Of a stretch of 64,000 bases of DNA, positions 25,861 to 34,119 are shown in pieces; within the stretch, counting starts at the first letter, position 1; the number at the start of each line of letters is the position of its first letter. The translations under genes and the position numbers were made by a program. The notes below the pieces were generated by a model, which searched no databases, had not been told where the DNA came from, and saw nothing but the letters and a program-made list of their open reading frames with translations. The stretch comes from Rhodoferax sediminis (lineage in GTDB: Bacteria; Pseudomonadota; Gammaproteobacteria; Burkholderiales; Burkholderiaceae_C). The DNA is taken from the NCBI RefSeq assembly GCF_006970865.1, contig NZ_CP035503.1, forward strand, positions 3,361,001 to 3,425,000, given 5' to 3'.

Positions 25861-27105
25861 TCAGGCCTTGCTCTTGAGCTCGCCGGCCACATCATCCTTG
25901 CGGATATCACGCAGGCCGGTCTTGCCATGGTGGCGGTCTGCCATCTTGTAGCCCAGCGCGTCCTCGGCAATCATGATCTTTTGCACATTGGCGGAGCCCT
26001 CGCCGGTGAAGAACATGTCTGCATAGGCCCGGTAGTACGAAACGGGGTACTCCTCTGCCAACCCGTAGCCACCGAAGATCTGCATGGCCTTGTCGGCACA
26101 GAACTTGGCCGTCTGCGAGGCATGGAACTTCGCGATGGCCGCGATGCGGTTGGACGGCAGGCTCGCATCCATCATCAGCGCCGCCTTGTAGACCAGCCCG
26201 CGGCTGGCTTCGATGGCGCAGGCCATCTCCGCGATGTCGGACTGGATCATCTGGAAGCGGCCGATCGGCTGGCCGCGCAGCTCTCGCTCGTTGGCGTAGC
26301 GCACGGCCTCCTCAAAGCAGCGGCGCGCCACGCCCAGCGCCTTGGCAGCCACACCGACGCGGCCGGGCTGCAGAGTGCGCATGATGATCTTGAAGCCTTC
26401 GCCCTCCTCGCCCAAGCGGTCTTCCACCGGCACGACAAAGTCGTCGAGGAACACGACGTTGGTGCGCATGGACTTGGAAAGCCCCAGGCAGTCGATCGGC
26501 GTGGCCTTCCAGCCCGGGTGCTTCTTGGGCTGCACGATGAACGCGGTTACCCCCTTGGCGCCAGCGTTGCGATCGGTCTTGGCCAACAACACACCGACGT
26601 CGGCCTCGTTCGCCATCGAGGCCCACATCTTCTGCCCGGTGATGCGGTAGACGTCGCCATCGCGCTGCGCGAAAGTCTTCATGTTGCCCTCGGCATCGGA
26701 ACCGCCGCCCGACTCGGTGAGCGACATCATGCCGATGGTCTTGCCGGCGACCAGGTTGGGAACGTACTTCGTGATCTGCTCCGGGGTGCCACCGAAGTAG
26801 ATCGCACTCGGGCAAGTGGAGCCCTGCTGGTTGTTGCACGAGGAGAAGCGCACGTCGTTTCGCACCATCTCTTCCTGGATTACGACAGCGGCCAGGTAAC
26901 CCATGTTGCTGCCACCCACCGACTCGGGGAACACCGCACCGTAGAGTCCGGCTTCCCCGGCCTTACGTACCAGATCACGGGGGAACTCACGGCGCTTCTC
27001 ATAACCGTCCATGACCGGCTTGACTTCCGCCTCCATGAAGCGGTTCACCATGTCGCGCACCGCCTCGATCTCTGGAGACAGCTCGGGAAACATCGACACA
27101 TCCAT
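25861..27105 (-). CDS. acyl-CoA dehydrogenase
   Basis: This 414-residue flavoprotein introduces a double bond into an acyl-CoA and passes electrons to electron-transfer flavoprotein. It has the FAD-binding stretch MMSLTESGGGSDAEG (127-140), ITGQKMWASMAN, REL-RGQPIGRFQMIQ, IFGGYGLAEEYP and the base candidate Glu369 in FFTGEGSANVQ, at the place of the usual YEGT. AGGAGAG precedes the ATG at 27105. It is the second gene of the sigma-54 operon from 28054. No ETF genes lie in the window. Confidence 0.94.
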   Translation of the reverse strand: MDVSMFPELSPEIEAVRDMVNRFMEAEVKPVMDGYEKRREFPRDLVRKAGEAGLYGAVFPESVGGSNMGYLAAVVIQEEMVRNDVRFSSCNNQQGSTCPSAIYFGGTPEQITKYVPNLVAGKTIGMMSLTESGGGSDAEGNMKTFAQRDGDVYRITGQKMWASMANEADVGVLLAKTDRNAGAKGVTAFIVQPKKHPGWKATPIDCLGLSKSMRTNVVFLDDFVVPVEDRLGEEGEGFKIIMRTLQPGRVGVAAKALGVARRCFEEAVRYANERELRGQPIGRFQMIQSDIAEMACAIEASRGLVYKAALMMDASLPSNRIAAIAKFHASQTAKFCADKAMQIFGGYGLAEEYPVSYYRAYADMFFTGEGSANVQKIMIAEDALGYKMADRHHGKTGLRDIRKDDVAGELKSKA

Positions 27106-27150
27106 CAAATCTCTCCTATTGGGGTTCTAAATTCACGGCGCCGCGGCCGG

Positions 27151-27990
27151 TCAGGCGGCTCGCTTCGGCGAGGCGCCGCTCGCGTCCTTGTTGCTCGACG
27201 AGCGCGCCGCGGCACCGGCGAAATCAGGCTGGCGGCTGTCGATCGCAGCCGACAGGCCTTCTCGGAATTCGGGATTGGACATGGCCATCACGGCGCCAAA
27301 GCCCTCGTAGGCAAACATGTCCGTCAGCGTGGTCTCGAAGCTGCGCGCCATCAGGGTCTTGGCCAGTCCCATGACCTCGGCCGGGCCCGCCGCCAGGCGG
27401 GTGGCCTCGGCCAATCCTGCGGCCTCGACCTGGTCGTCGGGCACGACCTTGGCCACCAGGCCGAGTTCGAGTGCCTCCTGCGCCAGCATCGTCGCACCGC
27501 TGAACAGGAAGTTCTTGGCGCGCGCCATGCCGATGAGCCGGGGCAGGTGGTACATCATCCCGACATCCGGCACCGTGCCCAGGCGAAAGAAGCCGGACAC
27601 GAATTTCGCGCCCTCGCCCGCGACCACCACATCGCCCGTGAGCGCCAGCCCCATCCCGCCGCCCACGGCATGGCCGCGCACACCCACGACCACGGGCTTG
27701 TCCAGCGTGATCAGCGGCACGAGCCAGCGGCTGAGGTTGCGGAAGCGCCGATGGACGGGCCATGGATCGCACTGCGTCTGCAGCATCTTGAAGTCTCCGC
27801 CGGAGCAGAACGTCGGCCCCTCGCCGGTAAGGAAGACCGCACGCACCGACGGGTCGCGCTCGGCGAGCTCCACCGCCTCGCCCAACTGCTGGCGCAGCTC
27901 GGTCGTCAGCGAGTTGCGGTTTTCTGGGCTGCAAAGCCGAATCACCAGCACCGAATCTTCCCTCACCGTTTTCACCACCTGATTGCTCAT
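27151..27990 (-). CDS. crotonase-superfamily enzyme (enoyl-CoA hydratase/isomerase)
   Basis: This is a 279-residue crotonase-fold protein. It shows IRLCSPENRNSLTTELRQQLG, LTGEGPTFCSGGDFKML (oxyanion hole), VRGHAVGGGMGLALTGD and FRLGTVPDVGMMYHLPRLIG. The hydratase Glu pair is absent, but an Asp follows in TVPDVG, the position of the catalytic Asp in PaaG/enoyl-CoA isomerases, so a double-bond isomerase is plausible. AAGGA lies 7 bases before the ATG. The C-terminus is a basic, low-complexity tail (SSSNKDASGASPKRAA). It is the first gene of the operon, 50 bp after its sigma-54 promoter. Confidence 0.9.
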   Translation of the reverse strand: MSNQVVKTVREDSVLVIRLCSPENRNSLTTELRQQLGEAVELAERDPSVRAVFLTGEGPTFCSGGDFKMLQTQCDPWPVHRRFRNLSRWLVPLITLDKPVVVGVRGHAVGGGMGLALTGDVVVAGEGAKFVSGFFRLGTVPDVGMMYHLPRLIGMARAKNFLFSGATMLAQEALELGLVAKVVPDDQVEAAGLAEATRLAAGPAEVMGLAKTLMARSFETTLTDMFAYEGFGAVMAMSNPEFREGLSAAIDSRQPDFAGAAARSSSNKDASGASPKRAA

Positions 27991-28039
27991 CTTGGAATCC
28001 TTTGCGTTGCGCTCCCCCGGAACGATACGCCTCTTACAT

Positions 28040-28054
28040 GCAAGGCACGTGCCA
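28040..28054 (-). promoter_or_regulatory. sigma-54 promoter of the leftward acyl-CoA operon
   Basis: Reverse strand TGGCAC-GTGCC-TTGC, an exact -24/-12 match followed by A. It lies 50 bp before the ATG of the crotonase gene at 27990, so the start site would be near 28028. It forms a divergent pair with the promoter at 28211. Confidence 0.82.
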
Positions 28055-28138
28055 TGCGGAATGGGCCACTCCAGAGGCCAAAAACACCCGAATGTTGGCG
28101 CCCCGACTTGAATTTCTGTTCTCTGCGAAAACACAGCC

Positions 28139-28155
28139 GTGTCCACAAAAGACAC
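28139..28155. promoter_or_regulatory. GTGTC-N7-GACAC inverted repeat between two sigma-54 promoters
   Basis: GTGTC (28139-28143) and GACAC (28151-28155) form a symmetric site between the divergent promoters at 28040-28054 and 28211-28225. Its distances of about 85 and 55 bp from the -24 elements are right for an enhancer-binding activator serving both. Confidence 0.5.
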
Positions 28156-28210
28156 TCCCGCACCCTCCCGGGGCAGCCCTGCGGCACTTGGGGCCCGGGC
28201 GGCCGCAAGC

Positions 28211-28225
28211 TGGCACGCGGCTTGC
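28211..28225 (+). promoter_or_regulatory. sigma-54 promoter before the dienoyl-CoA reductase-like gene
   Basis: TGGCAC-GCGGC-TTGC is an exact match. The start site would be near 28237, with the ATG at 28274 and an AGAAGGA Shine-Dalgarno between. Confidence 0.82.
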
Positions 28226-28273
28226 GGTGATGCGGACAGCTGAATAGAAACTTACGGAGAAGGATAAAGCTTG

Positions 28274-29053
28274 ATGTTCACCAATGACACGCTCAAGGGC
28301 CGCACGGCCCTGGTCACCGGGGGCGGCTCCGGCATCGGCCTGGAGATCGCCACCGCCTATGCACGCCTGGGCGCCAGCGTAATGATTGTCGGCCGCAATG
28401 AGGAGCGCCTGCAGGCCGCAGCGGAAGGCCTCGCGCGCGAAGGCGGCCCGGTCCAGACCCGCAAGTGCGATGTGCGCAACTACGACGAAGTAAAGCAGGC
28501 CGTGGAAGCCACCGTCGGGCGCTTCGGCTCCCTCGACATCCTGGTAAATAGCGCCGCGGGCAACTTCGTCTGCCCGACCTCCGAGCTGTCGCCCAACGGC
28601 TGGCGGACGGTCATCGACATCGACCTCAACGGGACCTTCTATGGTTGCCATGCCGCCTACCCCCACCTCAAGGCCTCCACCCACGGCGGCTCGATCATCA
28701 GCATTATCACGATGCTGGGGGTGACCGGCTGGCCGGGCGCTGCCCACGCGGCGTCGGCCAAGGGCGGCATCCTCTCGTTATCGCGCACGCTCGCGGTGGA
28801 ATGGGGAGGCGACGGCATCCGCGTGAACACCATCTCTCCCGGCCCGATCGGTGACACCGAAGGCGTGCGCCGCATGTACATCGAGGCAGGCAAGGGCGAC
28901 CTGGAGGCGCAGAAGACTGCCCTCGGCCGCTTCGGCCGCAAGGAGGACATCGCAAATGCCGCAGTCTACCTTGCCTCGGACCTCGGCAACTACGTCACCG
29001 GCGAGAACCTGATTGTCGACGGCGGCCGCTGGCTCAAGTACGTCGCCAACTAA
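28274..29053 (+). CDS. SDR of the 2,4-dienoyl-CoA reductase type
   Basis: This 259-residue protein has TGGGSGIG near 15-22 and NSAAGNF near 92-98. The active-site segment reads GAAHAASAK: Lys163 is kept, but the catalytic Tyr position (159) is Ala. This loss, together with VNTISPGPIGDTEGVRRM, matches the peroxisomal 2,4-dienoyl-CoA reductase (DECR2/SPS19) branch, which reduces 2,4-dienoyl-CoA with NADPH. A dienoyl-CoA intermediate would fit a pathway starting from an unsaturated or ring-derived acid. It has its own sigma-54 promoter. The start at 28274 gives the normal N-terminus. Confidence 0.88.
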   Translation: MFTNDTLKGRTALVTGGGSGIGLEIATAYARLGASVMIVGRNEERLQAAAEGLAREGGPVQTRKCDVRNYDEVKQAVEATVGRFGSLDILVNSAAGNFVCPTSELSPNGWRTVIDIDLNGTFYGCHAAYPHLKASTHGGSIISIITMLGVTGWPGAAHAASAKGGILSLSRTLAVEWGGDGIRVNTISPGPIGDTEGVRRMYIEAGKGDLEAQKTALGRFGRKEDIANAAVYLASDLGNYVTGENLIVDGGRWLKYVAN

Positions 29054-29059
29054 AGCAAA

Positions 29060-29093
29060 GACACTGGTCAGCGCCAGAACCCCGACCAGTGTC
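29060..29093. promoter_or_regulatory. 10 bp inverted repeat GACACTGGTC/GACCAGTGTC
   Basis: GACACTGGTC (29060-29069) and GACCAGTGTC (29084-29093) are perfect complements with a 14 bp loop. It lies 7 bp after the SDR stop and 83 bp upstream of the next -24 element. It may end transcription, but without a T-run. Its GTGTCC end resembles motifs near other sigma-54 promoters, so a regulator site is also possible. Confidence 0.5.
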
Positions 29094-29176
29094 CTTGAAA
29101 GAGACGTTCACCCGTCTTCCGGACGTACATGCGTCTGGGCGACCGGACGCTCGACCGGGCGGGCGCCCCCGGCGAT

Positions 29177-29191
29177 TGGCATATGTCTTGC
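29177..29191 (+). promoter_or_regulatory. sigma-54 promoter before aldehyde dehydrogenase
   Basis: TGGCAT-ATGTC-TTGC keeps the invariant GG and GC at the right spacing. The spacer ATGTC is identical to those at 30844 and 34435. The ATG lies 34 bp downstream with GAGAGGAA between. Confidence 0.8.
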
Positions 29192-29224
29192 CTCGCACAA
29201 GAGAACTGAAGAGAGGAACAAACC

Positions 29225-30703
29225 ATGGCAAACGTGAATTCACGAGCGACCGACACCTCGGTCGCTTCAACCTACCCGCGCATCGGCCTGTTCATCGACG
29301 GGGAGTGGATCTACGAAAGGCCCTCCTGCTACGCGGTGTGCAACCCCAGCGACGAGGCTGTCCTAGGCCCCGTGCCCAGCGCCAGCCAGGAAGATCTGGA
29401 GCGGGCGCTGCGCGCCGCAGCCAAGGGCTTCAAGGTCTGGCGCGACACGCCTCCCACCGAGCGCGCGAAGGTGCTGCACAACGCCATCGCGCTGCTGCGC
29501 GAACGCGTCGATGACATCGGACGCATCATCACGCTGGAGCAGGGCAAGCCCTACACCGACGGCCGCACGGAGGTCGACCGCGCTTGCACCTTCCTCGAAT
29601 GGGACGCGGCTCAGTCGCTACGCACTTATGGCAGCGTGCTCCCCTCGGAGCCGCACATGCAGCGCATGGTGCTGCGCCAGCCGATAGGTCCCGTGGCCGC
29701 ATTTACGCCCTGGAACGTGCCGATCAGCTCGCCCTCGCGCAAGGTCAGCGCCGCCCTGGCGGCGGGCTGTTCCGTGATCCTGAAGGCTGCCGAAGAGACT
29801 CCCGGCGCCGCCTGCGCGTTCGTACAGTGCTTGGTCGACGCGGGGCTGCCACCCGGGGTGCTGAACCTCGTCTTTGGCGAGCCGGCCAGGATCTCTTCGA
29901 CGCTGATCGCGTCTCCGGTGATCCGCATGGTCACCCTCACCGGCTCGGTTCACGTTGGCAAGCAGTTGTCGCAGCTGGCCGGCGCTGCAATGAAGCCGGT
30001 ACTCATGGAACTCGGTGGGCATGCGCCCGTGCTCATTGGCGAGGGCGTTGACGCCGCCAAGATCGCCCAGCAGGCGGCTACCTCCAAAATGCGCATGGCG
30101 GGCCAGATCTGCGCTTCGCCCAGCCGCTTCATTGTCCACCGCAGCGTGTATGAGGATTTCGTCTCGGCCTTCGCGAAGATCGCCCGGGAACTGCGCGTCG
30201 GCGACGGCTTCGAGCCCGGTGTGCAGATGGGACCAGTGGCCAATGCGCGGCGGCTCGCCGCCGTCGATGCCTTGGTGCAGGACGCCAGGACCCGCGGCGC
30301 GCGCGTGGTCGCCGGCGGCCATCGCATCGGCGACCGCGGCTACTTCTATGCCCCGACCATCCTGGCGGACCTGCCCGTCGATGCCGATGCGATGACCACC
30401 GAGCCGTTCGGCCCGCTGGCCATGTGCGTGCCTGTGGACAGCCTGGACGAGGCGCTGGCGCTGGCCAACAGCCTGTCGGTGGGACTGTCGGCCTACGCGT
30501 TCACGAACTCGCTGCACGACGCCGAACGGATCAGCCGTGAGCTCGAATGCGGGGTCCTGTCCATCAATCACCTAGGCAGTCCAGGTGCCGACGCGCCATT
30601 TGGTGGAGTGAAGGACAGCGGTATCGGTCGCGAAGGCGGCGCAGAGAGCCTCGACGCGTACCTGGTCAGCAAGACCGTGCTGCAAAAGACGGCAAGGGTC
30701 TGA
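29225..30703 (+). CDS. NAD(P)-dependent aldehyde dehydrogenase
   Basis: This 492-residue protein is in the succinate-semialdehyde/betaine aldehyde dehydrogenase group. It has FTPWNVPISSPSRKV near 160-173, the cofactor Lys187 in ILKAAEETP, Glu262 in MELGGHAP and the nucleophile Cys296 in GQICASPSRF, then PFGGVKDSGIGREGG near the C-terminus. All catalytic residues are present. GAGAGGAA precedes the ATG. A separate sigma-54 promoter drives it. Oxidation of a semialdehyde to a dicarboxylic acid for CoA activation would fit the neighbours. Confidence 0.94.
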   Translation: MANVNSRATDTSVASTYPRIGLFIDGEWIYERPSCYAVCNPSDEAVLGPVPSASQEDLERALRAAAKGFKVWRDTPPTERAKVLHNAIALLRERVDDIGRIITLEQGKPYTDGRTEVDRACTFLEWDAAQSLRTYGSVLPSEPHMQRMVLRQPIGPVAAFTPWNVPISSPSRKVSAALAAGCSVILKAAEETPGAACAFVQCLVDAGLPPGVLNLVFGEPARISSTLIASPVIRMVTLTGSVHVGKQLSQLAGAAMKPVLMELGGHAPVLIGEGVDAAKIAQQAATSKMRMAGQICASPSRFIVHRSVYEDFVSAFAKIARELRVGDGFEPGVQMGPVANARRLAAVDALVQDARTRGARVVAGGHRIGDRGYFYAPTILADLPVDADAMTTEPFGPLAMCVPVDSLDEALALANSLSVGLSAYAFTNSLHDAERISRELECGVLSINHLGSPGADAPFGGVKDSGIGREGGAESLDAYLVSKTVLQKTARV

Positions 30704-30843
30704 GTGGCGGGCCGGAAACGGTGCGGCGCGAACCGGCTCGCATGGACTCGCAGCAAACACATGTTCGCGGGATTCACACGGAAGTGTTCTCGGCGCGGAC
30801 AACTTGCTCGCTGCTGGGCGCGCAATCCCACCCGGTGAATCCA

Positions 30844-30859
30844 TGGCACATGTCTTGCT
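30844..30859 (+). promoter_or_regulatory. sigma-54 promoter before the dehydrogenase-Bug operon
   Basis: TGGCAC-ATGTC-TTGCT is an exact match. It lies 41 bp before the TTG at 30900. A GTGTTC motif lies at 30784-30789. Confidence 0.82.
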
Positions 30860-30899
30860 GTCGGAATGCATCCGATCACAGGAAATCAGGAGAAATCAT

Positions 30900-31379
30900 T
30901 TGAGCGCACTGCCGAGGGAAAGGACTGTCGGATTCGTTGGCCTTGGCCAGATGGGCGGCCCCATGGCCGAGGACATCCTCAAGGGCGGCCATTCGCTGGT
31001 GGCCTACAACATCGACAAGCGCAAGGTCGACCACGCCGTCAGCCTGGGGGCACAGGCCGCCTCCGATGCGGCTGACGTCGCGCGCCGCGCGCGCTTTGTG
31101 GTGTCGATGGTCGACACCACCGCCCAGGCCGAGGAAGTGATCGTCGGCCCCGGCGGCTTCATCCAGACCGCCCAGGCCGGTGACGTAATCATCAGCATGG
31201 GCACCATCGATCCGATGGCCCTGCAGCGCATGCAGGAGCAGCTCGCAGCGAAGGGCGTCGACATCATCGACGCACCGGTGAGCGGCATGGAAAAGGGAGC
31301 GCGGCAAGACACCCTGAAGGCGTTCGTTGGCGTCAAGACGGAGGCGCTCGAGGCGGCCGGCCCGTCCTTCAGTCTATGA
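30900..31379 (+). pseudogene. 3-hydroxyisobutyrate dehydrogenase-family gene, 3'-truncated and frameshifted
   Basis: The frame starts at a TTG with AGGAG before it and gives VGFVGLGQMGGPMAEDILKGG through SGMEKGARQDTLKAFVG, about 160 residues. It ends at a TGA near 31379. The family text IIHFGPIG resumes one frame away right after (ATG at 31376), but the C-terminal domain with the catalytic Lys is then missing. The adjacent intact gene at 31498 is very similar through this part. This is a decayed tandem duplicate with a frameshift plus a deletion. The N-terminal NAD domain could still be made. Confidence 0.85.
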
Positions 31380-31497
31380 CGTCGAAAATCATCCACTTCG
31401 GCCCCATCGGACAGGCGCGGCGTGGTAGGAGAGATCGCAAGCCGCCTTTCGAACAGTACGGGCAAGGACGTGCAACCAGACAACATCAGGAGTTCAA

Positions 31498-32406
31498 ATG
31501 AGCAGCAACCTTAGAGAGAAAACAGTCGGATTCGTCGGCCTCGGGATGATGGGCGACCCCATGGCCGAGAACATTTTGAAGAAGGGCCTAGCGCTGGTGG
31601 TCTACGACATCGACAAGCGCAAGGTCGAACACTTCGTCGGCCTTGGCGCACAAGCCGGAACGGGCCCGGCCGACGTCGCTCGCGGGGCGTGCACGGTCAT
31701 ATCCATGGTCGACACGACCGCCCAGGCCGAGGAGGTCATCGTCGGGTCCGGCGGATTCATCGACACTGCACAGCCTGGCGACGTAATCATCAGCATGGGC
31801 ACCATCGATCCGATGGCGCTAAGGAGGATGCAACAGAAGCTCGCCAGCAAGGGCATCGATTTGCTCGACGCGCCGGTCAGCGGCATGGACAAGGGTGCAA
31901 AGGCCGGAACGCTCAAGGCGTTCGTGGGCGGTGACGCCGCCGCCCTCGATAGGGCCAGGCCGGTGCTGGCGACCATGTGCGCGGAGATCATCCATTTCGG
32001 CGCGGTCGGCAACGGCACGTCCATGAAACTGGTCAACAACATGCTGTTCCAGGTGGGCCGGATTCTCGTCACCGAGGCGCTGGTCCTCGGCGCCAAGGCC
32101 GGACTGGATCCGAAGCAGATGGTCGAGGTGATCGGCAAGGCCACCGGCAACAGCGCCGCCTTCCAGTACACCGCGCCGAAGATTCTCGCCCGGGATTTTG
32201 ACGGAATCCGGATGGACATCACCTACAAGGACATCGAGCTGCAGACCTCACTGGCGAAGTCGCTCGGGGTGCCGATGTTCATTGCCCCCGTCGCGCAGCA
32301 GGTGTACCAGATCGCCAGGGCGGCGGGTTTGGGAAGTAAGGACGCGACCTCCATCGTGCAAATCTACGAGCAATGGACCGGCGTGCCGGTGGCCCCACAT
32401 GAATGA
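31498..32406 (+). CDS. NAD(P)-dependent beta-hydroxyacid dehydrogenase (3-hydroxyisobutyrate dehydrogenase family)
   Basis: This intact 302-residue enzyme has the cofactor loop GLGMMG at 14-19, the substrate loop DAPVSGMDKGAK near 124 (Met for the usual second Gly), and Lys177/Asn181 in MKLVNNML. CAGGAG lies 5 bases before the ATG. It oxidises a beta-hydroxy acid or reduces a semialdehyde. It is the intact partner of the broken copy upstream and a more distant relative of the gene at 4233. It is transcribed from the sigma-54 promoter at 30844. Confidence 0.93.
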   Translation: MSSNLREKTVGFVGLGMMGDPMAENILKKGLALVVYDIDKRKVEHFVGLGAQAGTGPADVARGACTVISMVDTTAQAEEVIVGSGGFIDTAQPGDVIISMGTIDPMALRRMQQKLASKGIDLLDAPVSGMDKGAKAGTLKAFVGGDAAALDRARPVLATMCAEIIHFGAVGNGTSMKLVNNMLFQVGRILVTEALVLGAKAGLDPKQMVEVIGKATGNSAAFQYTAPKILARDFDGIRMDITYKDIELQTSLAKSLGVPMFIAPVAQQVYQIARAAGLGSKDATSIVQIYEQWTGVPVAPHE

Positions 32407-32541
32407 CGTCGCGCGCCGCGGGCGGGGTCGCCTCGACGTGATACCGATCTTCGGCTCGCGAGACCGTTGCCTGAAGTGGGTGCATCCCATCATTGATGCC
32501 TCCGAAGGCAAGCCGACCCCTCTTCATCGCACTCCTTTTCG

Positions 32542-33060
32542 ATGAACAGCAGCAACGCAGAAAAGATCGTCATCACGAGTGCCAGCAGCGGCTTGAGCGA
32601 GGCAACCGCGCGGCATCTCTCATCGCTCGGCGCTACGGCGATTCTGGGCGCCGATCGCGTCAACTCGCTGGCCGCCGAACTGACTGGCCTTGGCCCCAAG
32701 GCGCTGGCTGTGGCGAAGAACCTCACTCGCGCCGCGCAAGTGAAGCATCTGGTTGACGCCGCGGTCCAGACCTTCGGCCGCGTCGACGTCATGCTCGACA
32801 ACGCCAGCCTGATGCCGGACTCGCCGCTCAAGCGACTGAAGATTGACGACTGGGGCCGCATCGCCGAACTGTGGCGCCCCTGCATCGAACCGTTCGGGGC
32901 CGACCGCTGCATGGTTTCGTCCAACACCCCGGTCGACAAGCCAGCCTTTAGCTACGGCAGGGTCTGGGACACGTTCAAGCGGATCACAGCGGTCCGCTCG
33001 GACGAGGAAAAGCGTTTGATCTTCGGGGGCACCGCCAAGCGAGTCTATCGACTCGATTGA
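32542..33060 (+). pseudogene. in-frame chimera: SDR N-terminus fused to amidohydrolase C-terminus
   Basis: The 172-residue frame begins as an SDR (KIVITSASSGLSEATARHLSS, LVDAAVQTFGRVDVMLDNAS) and continues to KIDDWGR near residue 107. It then switches to IAELWRPCIEPFGADRC, SSNTPVDKPAFSYGRVWDTFKR and ends GGTAKRVYRLD, matching the C-terminal end of the amidohydrolase at 16045. The SDR catalytic Tyr and the amidohydrolase metal sites are all missing. A deletion between two neighbouring genes explains it, with the junction near 32860-32870. No good Shine-Dalgarno is seen. It is unlikely to be a functional enzyme. Confidence 0.88.
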
Positions 33061-33099
33061 CGGGGGCCCCAACATTCCCCAACCACCACAGGAGATACC

Positions 33100-34119
33100 A
33101 TGTCAACATCGCACACACGCTCTACGCTAGCCACCACCGACCGCGATACTCGCCTTTCCCGCAGGAACCTGCTCGGCCTGGGCATCGCCGCCGGCTTCGC
33201 ACCGGGGCTAGCACTGGCCCAGGAGTTTCCCTCCAAGCCGATCCGCCTGATGGTGGGAGCGACGCCGGGTGGCTCCATCGATTTCGGGGCCCGCACCATG
33301 TCGGCGCCACTGTCCGAACTGCTTCACAACCCGGTCCTCGTCGAAAACAAGCCCGGCGCCTTCGGCGTGCTCTGCACGCAGTATGTCATCAAATCGGCAC
33401 CAGACGGTTACACCCTCCTCGTGGGAACGCCCAGCCCAGTCATCATCGCGCCACAGGCTATGCAGAAAGCGCCGTTCAACCCGTTGACCGACCTGACGGC
33501 GATCAACATGGTATCGACCTCACCCATCGCGATCGCGGTCAATCCGCGCCTGGAGGTGAAGAACCTCAAGGAGCTCGTGGCGCTGTCGCGCAAGCGCCCC
33601 ATCACCATGGGGCTACCGCTCGCGGGCAGTTTGTCCCACTTGGTGGTGGAAATGACACGCAAGGCGACCGGAATCAACTTCCTGAATGTGCCGTACAAGG
33701 GCGCCGCCCCCGCGATCGCCGACTGTATAGGGGGCACCATTGATGCAACCGTCTCGGACGTGGGGGTGTTTCTCCCGTACCATCGGGCAGGGCAGCTGCG
33801 CGTCGTGATGGTCACGTCGGAGAAGCGCATCGACGCCCTGCCCGACGTTCCGACTGCCGAGGAGTACTCCCCAGGCCTGGTGGTGACGAACTGGGTCGGG
33901 ATCTTCGGACCCGCCAAGATGCCCAATGCCGTGGTCGAAAAGATCAATGCGGCGCTGTTGAAGGTCGTCGCCCGGCGTGATGTGCAGGAGCAGTACGTCA
34001 AATTCTCCGCCACTGCGTCGGCCATGGCAGACCCCGACGCATTCCAGAAGTTCGTCGCATCGGAGTACCAGCGTTTCGGCCAGATCGTGCGCGAGAGGAA
34101 CATTGTCATCGGCGGGTGA
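33100..34119 (+). CDS. Bug-family (TctC-like) periplasmic solute receptor, Tat-type signal
   Basis: This third Bug receptor has 339 residues. The N-terminus has twin arginines (LSRRNLLGLGIAAGF) and a cleavage region near LALAQEF, so export may go by Tat. The mature part has KPIRLMVGATPGGSIDF, VENKPGAFG, PDGYTLLVG, VPYKGAAPAIAD and LPDVPTAEEY. CAGGAGAT precedes the ATG. It ends the operon from the sigma-54 promoter at 30844. As for the other two Bug genes, no transporter membrane genes are linked. Confidence 0.91.
   Translation: MSTSHTRSTLATTDRDTRLSRRNLLGLGIAAGFAPGLALAQEFPSKPIRLMVGATPGGSIDFGARTMSAPLSELLHNPVLVENKPGAFGVLCTQYVIKSAPDGYTLLVGTPSPVIIAPQAMQKAPFNPLTDLTAINMVSTSPIAIAVNPRLEVKNLKELVALSRKRPITMGLPLAGSLSHLVVEMTRKATGINFLNVPYKGAAPAIADCIGGTIDATVSDVGVFLPYHRAGQLRVVMVTSEKRIDALPDVPTAEEYSPGLVVTNWVGIFGPAKMPNAVVEKINAALLKVVARRDVQEQYVKFSATASAMADPDAFQKFVASEYQRFGQIVRERNIVIGG

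Noticed and set aside
25483..28230. 915-codon + strand open frame
   Set aside because: It spans three well-supported reverse-strand genes with their own start signals, and no motif is seen.
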